NCBI RefSeq assembly: GCF_001461695.1
Contig: NZ_AUTC01000148.1
Span: forward strand, 1 to 58,445
Reading direction: 5' to 3'
Length of the DNA: 58,445 nt
DNA from: Sinorhizobium fredii USDA 205
GTDB taxonomy: Bacteria; Pseudomonadota; Alphaproteobacteria; Rhizobiales; Rhizobiaceae
The notes beneath the pieces were generated by a model. The model searched no databases, had not been told where the DNA came from, and saw only the letters and a list, made by a program, of their open reading frames with translations. Below are positions 36,491 through 44,850 of the stretch, piece after piece; within the stretch, counting starts at the first letter, position 1; each line of letters begins with the position of its first letter. A program made the translations under genes and the position numbers.

Positions 36491-36973
36491 GTGGCCGGCC
36501 AATCCAGGGACACCAGCCAATTCATGACCGAAGTCGCTCGCAAGGATGACGACACGATCGATTTCGAGATTATCGAGTTGCTGTTCTTTGCCTATCGCGA
36601 TTTCACCGGCGATCCGGACGCCATTTTGGAAAAGAGCGGCTTCGGGCGCGCGCACCACCGCGTCGTGCATTTCGTCAATCGGGAACCGGGCATGACCGTG
36701 GCCGATCTTCTCGATACGCTGAAGATCACCAAGCAGAGCCTCGCGCGTGTCCTCAAGCAATTGATCGACTCGGGCTATATTCGCCAGGTGACCGGTCCGG
36801 AAGACAGGCGTCAACGCATGCTCTATACGACAAAGGAGGGCCAGGCCTTGGCAAGGGCGCTGGCGGAGCCACAGTCCCGCCGCATAGCGGATGCATTGGC
36901 GAAGACGGGTCCCGGCGCGCGTGAAACCGTCAAGCGGTTTCTCGTCAACATGAAGAACAGCGCCGCGGACTGA
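36491..36973 (+). CDS. petP: MarR-family regulator (PetP-like)
   Basis: The start is GTG at 36491 with AAGGAAA upstream. The ~160-residue winged HTH protein has GFGRAHHRVVHFV, TVADLLDTLKITKQSLARVL (recognition helix) and the wing EDRRQRMLYTTKEG, typical of MarR. A MarR gene directly before an OmpR regulator and a kinase is the petP-petR arrangement known in Rhodobacter and kept in Rhizobiales, so the symbol is by similarity of layout. Confidence 0.85.
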   Translation: MAGQSRDTSQFMTEVARKDDDTIDFEIIELLFFAYRDFTGDPDAILEKSGFGRAHHRVVHFVNREPGMTVADLLDTLKITKQSLARVLKQLIDSGYIRQVTGPEDRRQRMLYTTKEGQALARALAEPQSRRIADALAKTGPGARETVKRFLVNMKNSAAD

Positions 36974-37184
36974 TGCCGGGGGCTCCGCCTTCGATTTTAT
37001 TAGGAAAAGCGGATAGACCCCTGGAATCAGGGAATGGGGCGACCGCTGCGCATCTGCTTCAATGCGCGGTCACTCAAATTTGGGAGGAGGACCCGCTTGC
37101 GATCCGGTTCCATTCAGTCCGGTTCGATCGCAGCGCGGGCCAGAGGGGAAATAAGGCTCTGCCGAGAAAAAGGGTTTGCCAAGC

Positions 37185-37886
37185 ATGATAGCCAAAGCGA
37201 AAGTGGCCGATGACGCGGCGCATCTTCTGATCGTGGATGACGACCGGCGCATTCGCGACCTGCTCAACCGCTTTCTGGTCGAACAGGGATTTCGCGTGAC
37301 GACGGCGGCCGACGCCGGCGAAGCGAGGCGAAAGCTCATCGGACTCGATTTCGACCTGCTGATCGTCGACGTGATGATGCCCGGCGAAAGCGGCATCTCG
37401 CTCACCCAGGGCCTGAGACAGATCAAGACGGTTCCGATCATCATGCTGACGGCGCTTGCCGAGGCGAATTCACGCATCGAGGGCCTTGAGGCGGGCGCCG
37501 ACGACTACCTGCCGAAACCTTTCGAGCCGCGCGAACTCGTGCTCCGGATCAACAACATACTGCGCCGAAACCAGCCCGCCCAGGCGCCGAAAGTGGATCA
37601 GGTCATCTTCGGCCCCTATACGTTTTCAGTGGTGCGAAAGGAGCTTCGCCGCGGTGCGGAGCACATTCGGCTGACCGACCGCGAACAGGAGATCATGACG
37701 CTGTTTTCGCAGCGCGCCGGCGAAACCATTCCCCGGCACGAACTGATCGGCGACGACGCCGAGGTCGGCGAGCGGACGATCGACGTGCAGATCAACCGGC
37801 TGAGGCGCAAGATCGAGGACGATCCCTCCAATCCCGTCTGGCTGCAGACGGTGCGCGGCATCGGCTATCGATTGAGTGTGGACTAG
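37185..37886 (+). CDS. petR: OmpR-family response regulator (PetR-like)
   Basis: The start at 37185 (MIAKAKVADDAAHLL) is preferred to the upstream TTG at 37176. The N-terminal receiver has acidic residues VDDD near 18-21, the phosphoacceptor Asp in LLIVDVMMPG, Thr in MLTALAE and Lys in YLPKPFEP. The C-terminal winged HTH includes LTDREQEIM and TIDVQINRLRRKIEDDPS. It would be phosphorylated by the kinase encoded next. It follows the MarR gene by ~210 bases. Confidence 0.93.
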   Translation: MIAKAKVADDAAHLLIVDDDRRIRDLLNRFLVEQGFRVTTAADAGEARRKLIGLDFDLLIVDVMMPGESGISLTQGLRQIKTVPIIMLTALAEANSRIEGLEAGADDYLPKPFEPRELVLRINNILRRNQPAQAPKVDQVIFGPYTFSVVRKELRRGAEHIRLTDREQEIMTLFSQRAGETIPRHELIGDDAEVGERTIDVQINRLRRKIEDDPSNPVWLQTVRGIGYRLSVD

Positions 37887-37971
37887 ATATTGCGGACGAG
37901 CGGAAATCCGCTTCACAGCATCGGCCATCCCGCTTTAACATGGAACCGCTTCGGCAACGGCGCAGACGACG

Positions 37972-39354
37972 ATGGTAAGCTTTGACAGCCTCAGGCGCGC
38001 AAGATCGAACAGCGCCGACAGCGCCTGGAAGCGCCTCATCCGCTGGCTGCGTCGCCGCCTGCCGATGGGGCTTTACGCCCGGTCGCTGCTCATCGTCGTC
38101 ATCCCGATGGTGCTGCTGCAGTCAGTCGTCGCCTTCGTCTTCATGGAGCGGCACTGGCAGCTCGTCACGCAGCGCCTCTCGGCTGCGGTCACCAACGACA
38201 TCGCGGCAATCGTCGACCTGATCACGACTTTTCCACAAGACGGCGACATAGACCGGATTGTCCGGATCGCCCGTGACGAGCTCGACCTCAACATCGCCGT
38301 CGAACCGGGCGGCGAATTGCCGCCGCCCCGGCCCAAGCCCTTCTTCGAGATTCTCGACCAGATCCTCAGCGAAGAGATTTCGAACCAGATCCGCCGCCCC
38401 TTCTGGATCGATACGGTCGGCAATTCGAAAATCGTCGAGATTCGCATCAAGCTCGAAGACGGGCGCATCCTCCGGGTCTATGCGCGGCGCAATCAGGCCT
38501 ATGCGTCGAATACACATATCTTTCTCGTCTGGATGGTCGGCGCGTCGCTCGTCTTGCTGGCGATCGCCATCCTCTTCCTGCGTGGACAGATCCGCCCGAT
38601 CCTGGCGCTTGCCAACGCTGCGGAAAGCTTTGGCAAGGGACAGAAGATCGATGATTTCGCCCCGCGCGGCGCCGAGGAGATCCGCCGCGCCGGCCTGGCC
38701 TTCATCCTGATGCGCGAGCGCATCGAGCGCCAGATCGAGCAGCGCACCGCGATGCTGACCGGTGTCAGCCACGATCTGCGCACCATCCTGACGCGCTTCA
38801 AGCTGCAGCTCGCACTCGCCGGTGACAATCCGGACCCCGACAGCCTCAACCAGGACGTCGAGGACATGCAGAACATGCTGGAAGGCTATCTCGCCTTTGC
38901 CCGCGGCGAGGCGGAAGAGGATGTCGGGGAGTTGAAGCTCAGCGACCTGATGGCCCGCCTTTCGGCAGAGGCCGAGCTTTACGGCAAGACACTCGCCACC
39001 TCGATCGAGGGAGGGGACAATATTCGCGTCCGGCCGAATGCTTTCACCCGGCTCGTCGCTAATCTGGCGTCGAACGCCTATCGCTATGCCGAAACGGTGC
39101 GGATCGAGGCACGCCATACCCACAAATGGCTGACAGTCACCGTCGACGATGACGGTCCCGGCATTCCGGAGCAGTCGAGGGAGGATGTCTTCAAGCCTTT
39201 CTTCCGTCTGGATGAAGCGCGCAACCTCGACAGCTCCGGCACTGGCCTCGGCCTGGCCATTGCTCGCGACATCGCCCGGAGCCACGGAGGCAACGTCACT
39301 CTCGGCGAGAGCCCGCTTGGAGGGCTGCGCGCTACGGTGCGCGTCCCGACGTGA
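37972..39354 (+). CDS. EnvZ-like membrane histidine kinase
   Basis: The 460-residue protein has two membrane helices (about 40-62 and 184-206) with a ~120-residue periplasmic sensor. Then come a HAMP domain, the H-box GVSHDLRTILTRF, N-box NLASNAYRYA and G-boxes DDGPGIPEQ and GTGLGLAIARDIA. The H-box has Ile where most HisKA kinases have Pro. It is the partner of the PetR-like regulator just upstream. The stimulus is unknown. Confidence 0.93.
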   Translation: MVSFDSLRRARSNSADSAWKRLIRWLRRRLPMGLYARSLLIVVIPMVLLQSVVAFVFMERHWQLVTQRLSAAVTNDIAAIVDLITTFPQDGDIDRIVRIARDELDLNIAVEPGGELPPPRPKPFFEILDQILSEEISNQIRRPFWIDTVGNSKIVEIRIKLEDGRILRVYARRNQAYASNTHIFLVWMVGASLVLLAIAILFLRGQIRPILALANAAESFGKGQKIDDFAPRGAEEIRRAGLAFILMRERIERQIEQRTAMLTGVSHDLRTILTRFKLQLALAGDNPDPDSLNQDVEDMQNMLEGYLAFARGEAEEDVGELKLSDLMARLSAEAELYGKTLATSIEGGDNIRVRPNAFTRLVANLASNAYRYAETVRIEARHTHKWLTVTVDDDGPGIPEQSREDVFKPFFRLDEARNLDSSGTGLGLAIARDIARSHGGNVTLGESPLGGLRATVRVPT

Positions 39355-39366
39355 TATCCGCCCTCG

Positions 39367-39930
39367 CTACCGCGGATAGGTCGAGGTTAGACCGCGCCGT
39401 TCGTTGAAGCGACGCCAAGCGTCGATCCGGCGCGGAAAAAGCGTGCGCATGGCATCGAGCGGCGCGAGCAGCCTGCCTTGCCGCCCCAGCGACACATCGA
39501 GGATTTCGACGATGCGGCGGTTCGGCCAGGGTTTGCGCGTGATGGCGAGCAGCGCCGCAAAGGCCTCCTCCTCCCTGCCGGCGCCGAGCTGATGTGCAAT
39601 CAGGCCATAGGCGAAGGCGGTCGACCGGCTGACGCCGGCGTGGCAGTGGACGAGAACACGGCTGGACCGATCGTCCGCAACGGGTCGCATCGCCTCGAAA
39701 ATCTCTCGGACGAGATCGGGAAAATGCTGCGTCGCGCCGGCATTTTCCTGGTCGCGAAGCCGCGCCACACGATGGTTCACCCCGCCGATGATCGGCACGT
39801 CCGTTTCCGGCAGCTCCGGATCGAGCAGCGAAAGCACATGGCTCGCCCGCCATTCCCGCGCCGCCTCTGCCGCGCGCCACAGGCAGGACACCTTGATGCG
39901 CTCCGGTATCGCTTCAGCCTCGACCGTCAT
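39367..39930 (-). CDS. Protein tyrosine/dual-specificity phosphatase family
   Basis: The 187-residue protein carries the C-x5-R active-site loop in VHCHAGVSRSTAFAY (Cys near 105, Arg near 111) and an upstream aspartate in the GGVNHRVARLRDQEN area. It would hydrolyse phosphotyrosine or a small phosphoester in the cytoplasm. It is followed by csaA on the same strand, in the order csaA then this gene in transcription, with six bases between. Confidence 0.85.
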   Translation of the reverse strand: MTVEAEAIPERIKVSCLWRAAEAAREWRASHVLSLLDPELPETDVPIIGGVNHRVARLRDQENAGATQHFPDLVREIFEAMRPVADDRSSRVLVHCHAGVSRSTAFAYGLIAHQLGAGREEEAFAALLAITRKPWPNRRIVEILDVSLGRQGRLLAPLDAMRTLFPRRIDAWRRFNERRGLTSTYPR

Positions 39931-39936
39931 GTCGGA

Positions 39937-40278
39937 TCACATCAGCCTTCTGCCGTTCGGAACCGGCTTGTCGGCCGCAGCCAAAACGATCGCGCCCTCT
40001 TCGTCTGCAAAGCCGAGGGTCAGCACCTCGGAGCGAAAAGGTCCGATTTGGCGCGGCGGGAAATTGACCACCCCAAGCACCTGCCGCCCGACGAGATCCG
40101 CCGGCTTGTAGTGCACGGTGATCTGGGCCGATGACTTTCTTATGCCGATCTCCGGGCCGAAATCGATCTTCAGCTTGTAGGCGGGCTTTCGCGCCTCCGG
40201 AAAGACCTCGGCCTCGATGATCGTGCCGACGCGGATATCGACTCGCTCGAAATCGGAAAACTCAATGACGTCCGACAT
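39937..40278 (-). CDS. csaA: CsaA-like tRNA-binding protein
   Basis: The 113-residue protein has the EMAP/OB-fold tRNA-binding pattern FERVDIRVGTIIEAEVFPEA, IRKSSAQIT and GRQVLGVVNFPPRQIG, with the S-x-Q-I-T of CsaA. CsaA proteins are dimeric and bind tRNA or act as secretion chaperones. It is the first gene of a two-gene unit with the phosphatase. Confidence 0.93.
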   Translation of the reverse strand: MSDVIEFSDFERVDIRVGTIIEAEVFPEARKPAYKLKIDFGPEIGIRKSSAQITVHYKPADLVGRQVLGVVNFPPRQIGPFRSEVLTLGFADEEGAIVLAAADKPVPNGRRLM

Positions 40279-40323
40279 CACAGTCCCTTTGAAGAGATTT
40301 CTTGACCCAGAATCTGGCCCGGC

Positions 40324-40430
40324 TTACAGCGCCGCGCGTCCAATCGGACGCGCTAAGGTCGCTGTAGCACTTTGAAATGCTGCATGATTTTGTCCTTAAA
40401 TCGATTCCGATTTAAGGAATCATGCAGTAG
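40324..40430. repeat. Two-hairpin intergenic repeat, copy 2
   Basis: Same layout as 34954-35059: outer TTACAGCG…CGCTGTAG with inner GCGCGTC/GACGCGC, spacer CACTTTGAAATG and second hairpin CTGCATGATTTTGTCC…GGAATCATGCAG. Compared with copy 1, the inner stem changes T to C and A to G in matched positions. A stem T:A in the second hairpin becomes A:T. It lies upstream of csaA. Confidence 0.85.
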
Positions 40431-40471
40431 CGCAGTTCGACGGTTTTCGGAAGCGGCACCGGCGGCAAACG

Positions 40472-41389
40472 TCACGCCTGCTCCGGTACATCCTTCTCCC
40501 ATAGCGGATGGGCGAACTGTTCGACGAGGAAATCGACGAAGACGCGCACGCGCGGCGACAGGAAGCGGCGGTGCGGATAGACGACGCTGATCGGTTCGGC
40601 CTCGGCATGGTTGCAATCGGTGAGCAATGGTCTCAGACGGCCGTTTCTTATGTCCGGCCCGACGAGGATTTCCGAGAGCCGTACGATGCCGATGCCGGCA
40701 AGCGCCAGCCGTCGCAAGGCTTCGGTGCTGTTCGCCTCGACGGAACTGCGGATACGCATCGCTCGGCGCCGGCCGCCTTCGTCGAACTCCCAGACATTGA
40801 GACGGCCGCGGGCGGTGATGCCGAGGCAGACATGCTTTGAAAGGTCGTCCGGCGTCCCGGGAATTCCGTGGCGTTGGAGATAGCTGGGCGCCGCACAGAT
40901 GACCCGCCGATTCGCCGCAAGACGCCGCGTCAAAAGGGTGGAGTCGCTTTGCACCGCCACCCGCACGGCGACGTCGGCATCACCGTTCACCAGATCGACG
41001 ATCGCGTCGGTGAAATCCAGCTCGAGTTCGATTGCGGGATAGCGGCCAATGAAATCCGGTAGCATCGGTACGATCAGGCGGTGGCCGAAGGCGCTGGGAA
41101 GACTGACGCGCAGCCGGCCGCGCGGCTCGGCGCCCGGCTGGATAGCCCGTTCTGCCTCGTCCAGGTCGCTGAGAATACGGCGGGCCGATTCCGAGTAGAA
41201 CCGCCCCTCCGCCGTGAGGCTGATGCTGCGCGTCGAGCGTTGCAGCAGCCGCACGCCAAGCCGCGTCTCGAGCCGCCCGATGATCTTGCTGACGGCCGAT
41301 GGCGTCATCCGCAGTCGCCGTGCCGCCGCCGAGAAGTCCCCCTCCTCGACGACGGCGAGAAATACCGCCATTGCCTCCTGCCGATCCAT
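40472..41389 (-). CDS. LysR-family transcriptional regulator
   Basis: The 305-residue protein has the N-terminal HTH AAARRLRMTPSAVSKIIGRL, the LysR linker and an effector domain (ADVAVRVAVQSDSTLL…). This is the common DsdC/AaeR-like type with the start MDRQEAMAVFLAVVEEGDFS. Its divergent neighbour is a short, apparently frameshifted ORF, so the original target gene may be lost. Confidence 0.92.
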   Translation of the reverse strand: MDRQEAMAVFLAVVEEGDFSAAARRLRMTPSAVSKIIGRLETRLGVRLLQRSTRSISLTAEGRFYSESARRILSDLDEAERAIQPGAEPRGRLRVSLPSAFGHRLIVPMLPDFIGRYPAIELELDFTDAIVDLVNGDADVAVRVAVQSDSTLLTRRLAANRRVICAAPSYLQRHGIPGTPDDLSKHVCLGITARGRLNVWEFDEGGRRRAMRIRSSVEANSTEALRRLALAGIGIVRLSEILVGPDIRNGRLRPLLTDCNHAEAEPISVVYPHRRFLSPRVRVFVDFLVEQFAHPLWEKDVPEQA

Positions 41390-41494
41390 TGCATCTATTC
41401 CATTTCGTCACAGATAAACGGAAAATAACATGGATTATCGCGACCGGCGATAGGCCGTATCGTTTGCCGATCAAAGCAATTGGAGACCCCGGCG

Positions 41495-41713
41495 ATGGAC
41501 CAGCAAAGCTCCCAAATCCCGCTCAGCCACCAGCTTCACGCCCTGGCGCGCCGCCAGCGCGCCGCAGCCGCCCGGCGCTTTTTTCAGCTGGCGCTCTGTT
41601 CCGCGGTTCGATTCCTGTTGAGGGGTACAGCACGCCCGGCTACGGCGGAGCAATCGACGCGCGCTACGCGGACGTCCGAAGCGATGTGTCCTACGGTGTC
41701 GCGTCTGCCTTAG
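41495..41713 (+). CDS. Small basic ORF, possibly frameshifted
   Basis: ATG at 41495 follows TTGGAGACC, a fair ribosome site. The first ~30 residues (MDQQSSQIPLSHQLHALARR…) have normal codon use. After a run of six T near 41580-41585, normal codon use moves to another frame (…LFRGSIPVEGYSTPGYGGAI…), so a frameshift is likely. The tail overlaps the end of proC on the other strand. Family unknown. Confidence 0.35.
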   Translation: MDQQSSQIPLSHQLHALARRQRAAAARRFFQLALCSAVRFLLRGTARPATAEQSTRATRTSEAMCPTVSRLP

Positions 41714-42528
41714 CCGGCCAGTTCCTCGGCGCGCTGGCGCGCCGCCGCGATAGCCTTGTCGAAAAGCGGTTGCATGCCGTCATCCGCCATCAGGACTGCG
41801 AGAGCTGCGGCGGTCGTGCCGCCGGGCGAGGTGACGTTCTGGCGCAGGCGTGCGGCGGCGTCGGGGGACTGATGTAGGAGCTCACCAGCCCCCGCGACGG
41901 TTTCCCGAGCGAGCCGCATGGCTAGGTCCGCCTCGAGGCCGAGCTTACGCCCAGCCTCCGCCATGCACTCGACGAGATAGAAGACATAGGCGGGTCCGCT
42001 GCCGGACACCGCAGTCACTGTATCGATGTCGGCTTCGCTGGCAACCCATTCGACCGGCCCGCTGACCTTCAGAAGGTCATGAACGAGCGTCCGTTGCTTT
42101 TCGGTCACGCGGGCATTGGCGAAAGCGCCCGTGACGCCGCGGCCGATCATTGCCGGCGTGTTCGGCATCGCCCGCACGATCGCCGCTTCGCCGAGATGCC
42201 GCTCGATGAAACCGAGCGTCTTGCCGGCCGCGACGGAAACGACCACCGTGTCGGGACCGATTAGCTCCTTCAGAGGCGGGAGCACCGCCTCCATGACCTG
42301 CGGCTTGACGGCAAGAAAGACAACACCCGCCGTGACACCCTCGGGCGCGGCAGACGCGTGGGCCACGCCGTTGTCGGCGATCAGGTTCTGCATGGCTGGA
42401 GGTGGGCCCGGGTCTATGACCAGCACATCGCCGCCGCGAACACCGCTCTTGATCCAGCCGCCGAGCATGGCGCCGCCCATATTGCCGGCACCGACAAGAA
42501 CGATGGGACCGGAAACGGCGATGCTCAT
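41710..42528 (-). CDS. proC: Pyrroline-5-carboxylate reductase
   Basis: The 272-residue protein has the Rossmann motif VGAGNMGGAMLGGWI and the family signature in the C-terminal dimer domain (GSGPAYVFYLVECMAEAG, then TVAGAGELL and TSPGGTTAAALAVL). It reduces pyrroline-5-carboxylate to proline with NAD(P)H. It overlaps nothing upstream but follows the ybjN gene by a single base, so they are one unit. Confidence 0.97.
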   Translation of the reverse strand: MSIAVSGPIVLVGAGNMGGAMLGGWIKSGVRGGDVLVIDPGPPPAMQNLIADNGVAHASAAPEGVTAGVVFLAVKPQVMEAVLPPLKELIGPDTVVVSVAAGKTLGFIERHLGEAAIVRAMPNTPAMIGRGVTGAFANARVTEKQRTLVHDLLKVSGPVEWVASEADIDTVTAVSGSGPAYVFYLVECMAEAGRKLGLEADLAMRLARETVAGAGELLHQSPDAAARLRQNVTSPGGTTAAALAVLMADDGMQPLFDKAIAAARQRAEELAG

Positions 42529-42529
42529 C

Positions 42530-43030
42530 TCATGCCTCCCCTACCGTCGCGAACATGACGGTATCGACGGCGCGCTGCGCGTCCATGCCGGACCAGACGA
42601 CGAACTGGAACGCCTGGAAATAGGTTTCGCAGGCATCGAGCGCGCTCGACAGGAGCACTTCCACCTGCCGGTTGGTCGGCTCGGCACCGCCGGCGAGCAA
42701 AAGAGATTGCCTGAAGATGATGACCTCTTCTTGGCGCCAGAGATCGAAATGTCCCATCAACACCTGGCCATTGATCTGCGAGAGCAGGCGGATCACCTCG
42801 TTGACGCGGCTTTCCGGAACCTTGATATCGAAGGCGCAGGCCAGATGCAGCGCCTCGAACTCCTCCATCCAGGAAAAGGAAACGTGATAGTCCGCCCATC
42901 GGCCTTCGACGGTCATGGCGATCTCGTCTTCGCCGGACCGCTCGAAGGACCAGTCATTGTTGGCGGCGACAAACTCGATCATATCGACCGGGTTGGATTG
43001 GCGCTCGACTTCCATTTCCAAAAGGCTCAT
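42530..43030 (-). CDS. YbjN-domain protein
   Basis: The 166-residue protein fits the bacterial YbjN/type III chaperone-like fold: DMIEFVAANNDWSFER, LHLACAFDIKVPESR, EVIRLLSQINGQVLMGHFDLW and LLSSALDACETYFQAFQ. It is soluble and small; no enzymatic motif is seen. It precedes proC by one base, the usual order in Rhizobiales. Confidence 0.9.
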   Translation of the reverse strand: MSLLEMEVERQSNPVDMIEFVAANNDWSFERSGEDEIAMTVEGRWADYHVSFSWMEEFEALHLACAFDIKVPESRVNEVIRLLSQINGQVLMGHFDLWRQEEVIIFRQSLLLAGGAEPTNRQVEVLLSSALDACETYFQAFQFVVWSGMDAQRAVDTVMFATVGEA

Positions 43031-43522
43031 GCATCACCCTAAAGGCACGGCGGAAGGCACGCGAGGTCACGTTCACAAGACGCAACTCTGCAAACCCGAC
43101 ACCGGATACCGACACACTATGATTGCTGGACCTGCGGCTATCCTGGCTTACTTACCCTGCCCGAAGCTTGCGCTGCCCGTTTCGAATCATCATTTAAAAT
43201 CAGTGTATAATGGCAGAGTCACCCTGCCAGCCCCTGAGCCGAAAAATTGCAGGGAAGAATTCTTGTCGCCTTAGGATTTTGATTCAGCCGGGATGCTTAA
43301 CCGACTCTGCGATAAGGGTTTTTTGGCAGTGTCCACAGGTGGAAAACTTTTCAGCTTTCGTTAACCCTGAAGCTGAAGCAGCGGTTGCGACGCAAATCAA
43401 CGACCGGCGAGTCGGTCGGCCGAGAAACTTGCCGCATTCCGCAGCTGCCGGAGCCGCGCCCGCACGCGGCTCGAAGGCGAAATTCCAATCGTTGCGGCGG
43501 CTGGCGCCGGCCCTTCTTCCTG
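43031..43522. other. 492-base intergenic region upstream of ybjN
   Basis: No gene was found. A TATAAT at 43205-43210 on the plus strand, an inverted GGCAG/CTGCC pair near 43212-43228 and one weak DnaA-box-like sequence (TGTCCACAG at 43330) are visible. The ybjN-proC promoter must be on the minus strand here. Confidence 0.45.
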
Positions 43523-43810
43523 CTACTTGCCCGTCGTGATTTCGCCGGCGACCTGACCTGTCGCGGCAAGCCGCTCTTCCAGCACCACAATGCGGGCGAG
43601 CAAGGCGTCGTTCTCCTCGCGCGCCTTGGCGGCCATCTCCTTGACGGCCTCGAACTCCTCGCGCTTCACCACGTCCAGCGAATTCAGCCAGCCTTCAGCC
43701 TGTGCGCGAAAGGCCGTTTCGACCTCCTTCCGCACGCCTTGGGCCGCACCGGCAGCATCCGTCATCAACCTGGCAAGATCATCGAGAATGCGGTTGGCCC
43801 CTGTGCTCAT
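43523..43810 (-). CDS. UbiK-family accessory factor (BMFP/YqiC)
   Basis: The start at 43810 (MSTGANRILDDLARL) gives 95 residues: an N-terminal amphipathic helix followed by a long coiled coil (REEFEAVKEMAAKAREENDA…LLARIVVLEERLAA). This is the layout of the UbiK/BMFP family, which helps ubiquinone biosynthesis under aerobic conditions and binds membranes. It is divergent to lgt. The gene symbol is left empty because function was shown only in enterobacteria. Confidence 0.88.
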   Translation of the reverse strand: MSTGANRILDDLARLMTDAAGAAQGVRKEVETAFRAQAEGWLNSLDVVKREEFEAVKEMAAKAREENDALLARIVVLEERLAATGQVAGEITTGK

Positions 43811-43992
43811 CGTTTCGTCTCCATCTCGCTCGCACCTCATGGGCGAGCCCTGTCGTTTTCAGGTAGGGTCGTGCGCACAAGGATGCAAGGAAAATCAGAG
43901 CGTCCGACGTGAAGACCGGGGCAGCCGCTTGACCACGCCGGCTTCGATCGCCATGTTCCGCCCAACCGATCGGCCCGGCACGAGAGAAGACC

Positions 43993-44838
43993 TTGGAAAC
44001 ACTTGTTACCCGCCTTGCCATTCTCCCCTTCCCCGAAATCGATCCGGTGATCTTCACGATCGGACCGCTCGCCGTACACTGGTATGGTCTCGCCTATGTC
44101 GCCGGCATCCTGCTCGGCTGGTTCTACGCCCGGCGCATAGCCCAGAATTCTTCGCTCTGGCGCAACGATTCGCCCCCACTCAGTCTGACGCAGCTCGATG
44201 ACTTCCTGCTTTGGGCGGCCGGCGGCATCGTGCTCGGCGGACGCCTCGGCTACATCCTCTTCTACGACCTCGGCTCGGTGCTGCAAAACCCGGTCCGCGC
44301 CATCGAGATCTGGAACGGCGGCATGTCCTTCCATGGCGGTCTTCTGGGCACGACACTCGCGATCATCGTCTTTGCCCGCAGGAACGCCATCCCCATCTGG
44401 AGCCTGCTCGATGTCGTGGCGGCCGTCGTCCCGATCGGCCTCTTCTTCGGCCGCATTGCCAATTTCATCAACGGCGAGCTCTGGGGGCGGCTCTCTTCCA
44501 TGCCCTGGGCGGTCGTCTTCCCGACCGGAGGTCCTTTCCCGCGCCACCCGAGCCAGCTTTACGAGGCTCTTCTCGAGGGCGTTCTGCTGCTCCTTGTCCT
44601 TGCCTATGTCGTCTATCGCCGCAAAGCTCTGAAGACGCCTGGGTTCGTCACCGGCATCTTTGTCTGCGGCTATGCCGCAAGCCGCATTTTCGTCGAATTC
44701 TTCCGCGAACCGGACGCGCAGATCGGCTATCTTGCCGGCGGCTGGCTGACCATGGGCATGGTGCTTTCGCTGCCGATGGCTCTGGCCGGAATATGGGCCA
44801 TTGCGCGGGCGCGCAGGGCGGCAGCCGCCGCCGCATAA
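43993..44838 (+). CDS. lgt: Prolipoprotein diacylglyceryl transferase
   Basis: The start appears to be TTG at 43993 with GAGAGAAG upstream. The 281-residue inner-membrane enzyme has PVIFTIGPLAVHWYGLAY, the Lgt signature GRIANFINGELWG (Ala replaces the usual Gly) and FPRHPSQLYEALLEGV. It transfers diacylglycerol from phosphatidylglycerol to the lipobox cysteine of lipoproteins such as those at 11430 and 48209. It is followed by the methyltransferase gene after 12 bases. Confidence 0.97.
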   Translation: METLVTRLAILPFPEIDPVIFTIGPLAVHWYGLAYVAGILLGWFYARRIAQNSSLWRNDSPPLSLTQLDDFLLWAAGGIVLGGRLGYILFYDLGSVLQNPVRAIEIWNGGMSFHGGLLGTTLAIIVFARRNAIPIWSLLDVVAAVVPIGLFFGRIANFINGELWGRLSSMPWAVVFPTGGPFPRHPSQLYEALLEGVLLLLVLAYVVYRRKALKTPGFVTGIFVCGYAASRIFVEFFREPDAQIGYLAGGWLTMGMVLSLPMALAGIWAIARARRAAAAAA

Positions 44839-44850
44839 ACGGACTGGTGC

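Noticed and set aside
35498..36814. 438-residue minus-strand frame opposite the SH3 and MarR genes
   Set aside because: It runs across two well-supported plus-strand genes and a promoter; composition is that of a shadow frame.
38122..39285. 387-residue minus-strand frame opposite the histidine kinase
   Set aside because: Shadow of the kinase, which has all H, N and G boxes.
43330..43338. DnaA-box-like TGTCCACAG as sign of an origin
   Set aside because: It is a single degenerate box with no cluster or AT-rich unwinding element, and the neighbours are not those of a rhizobial oriC.
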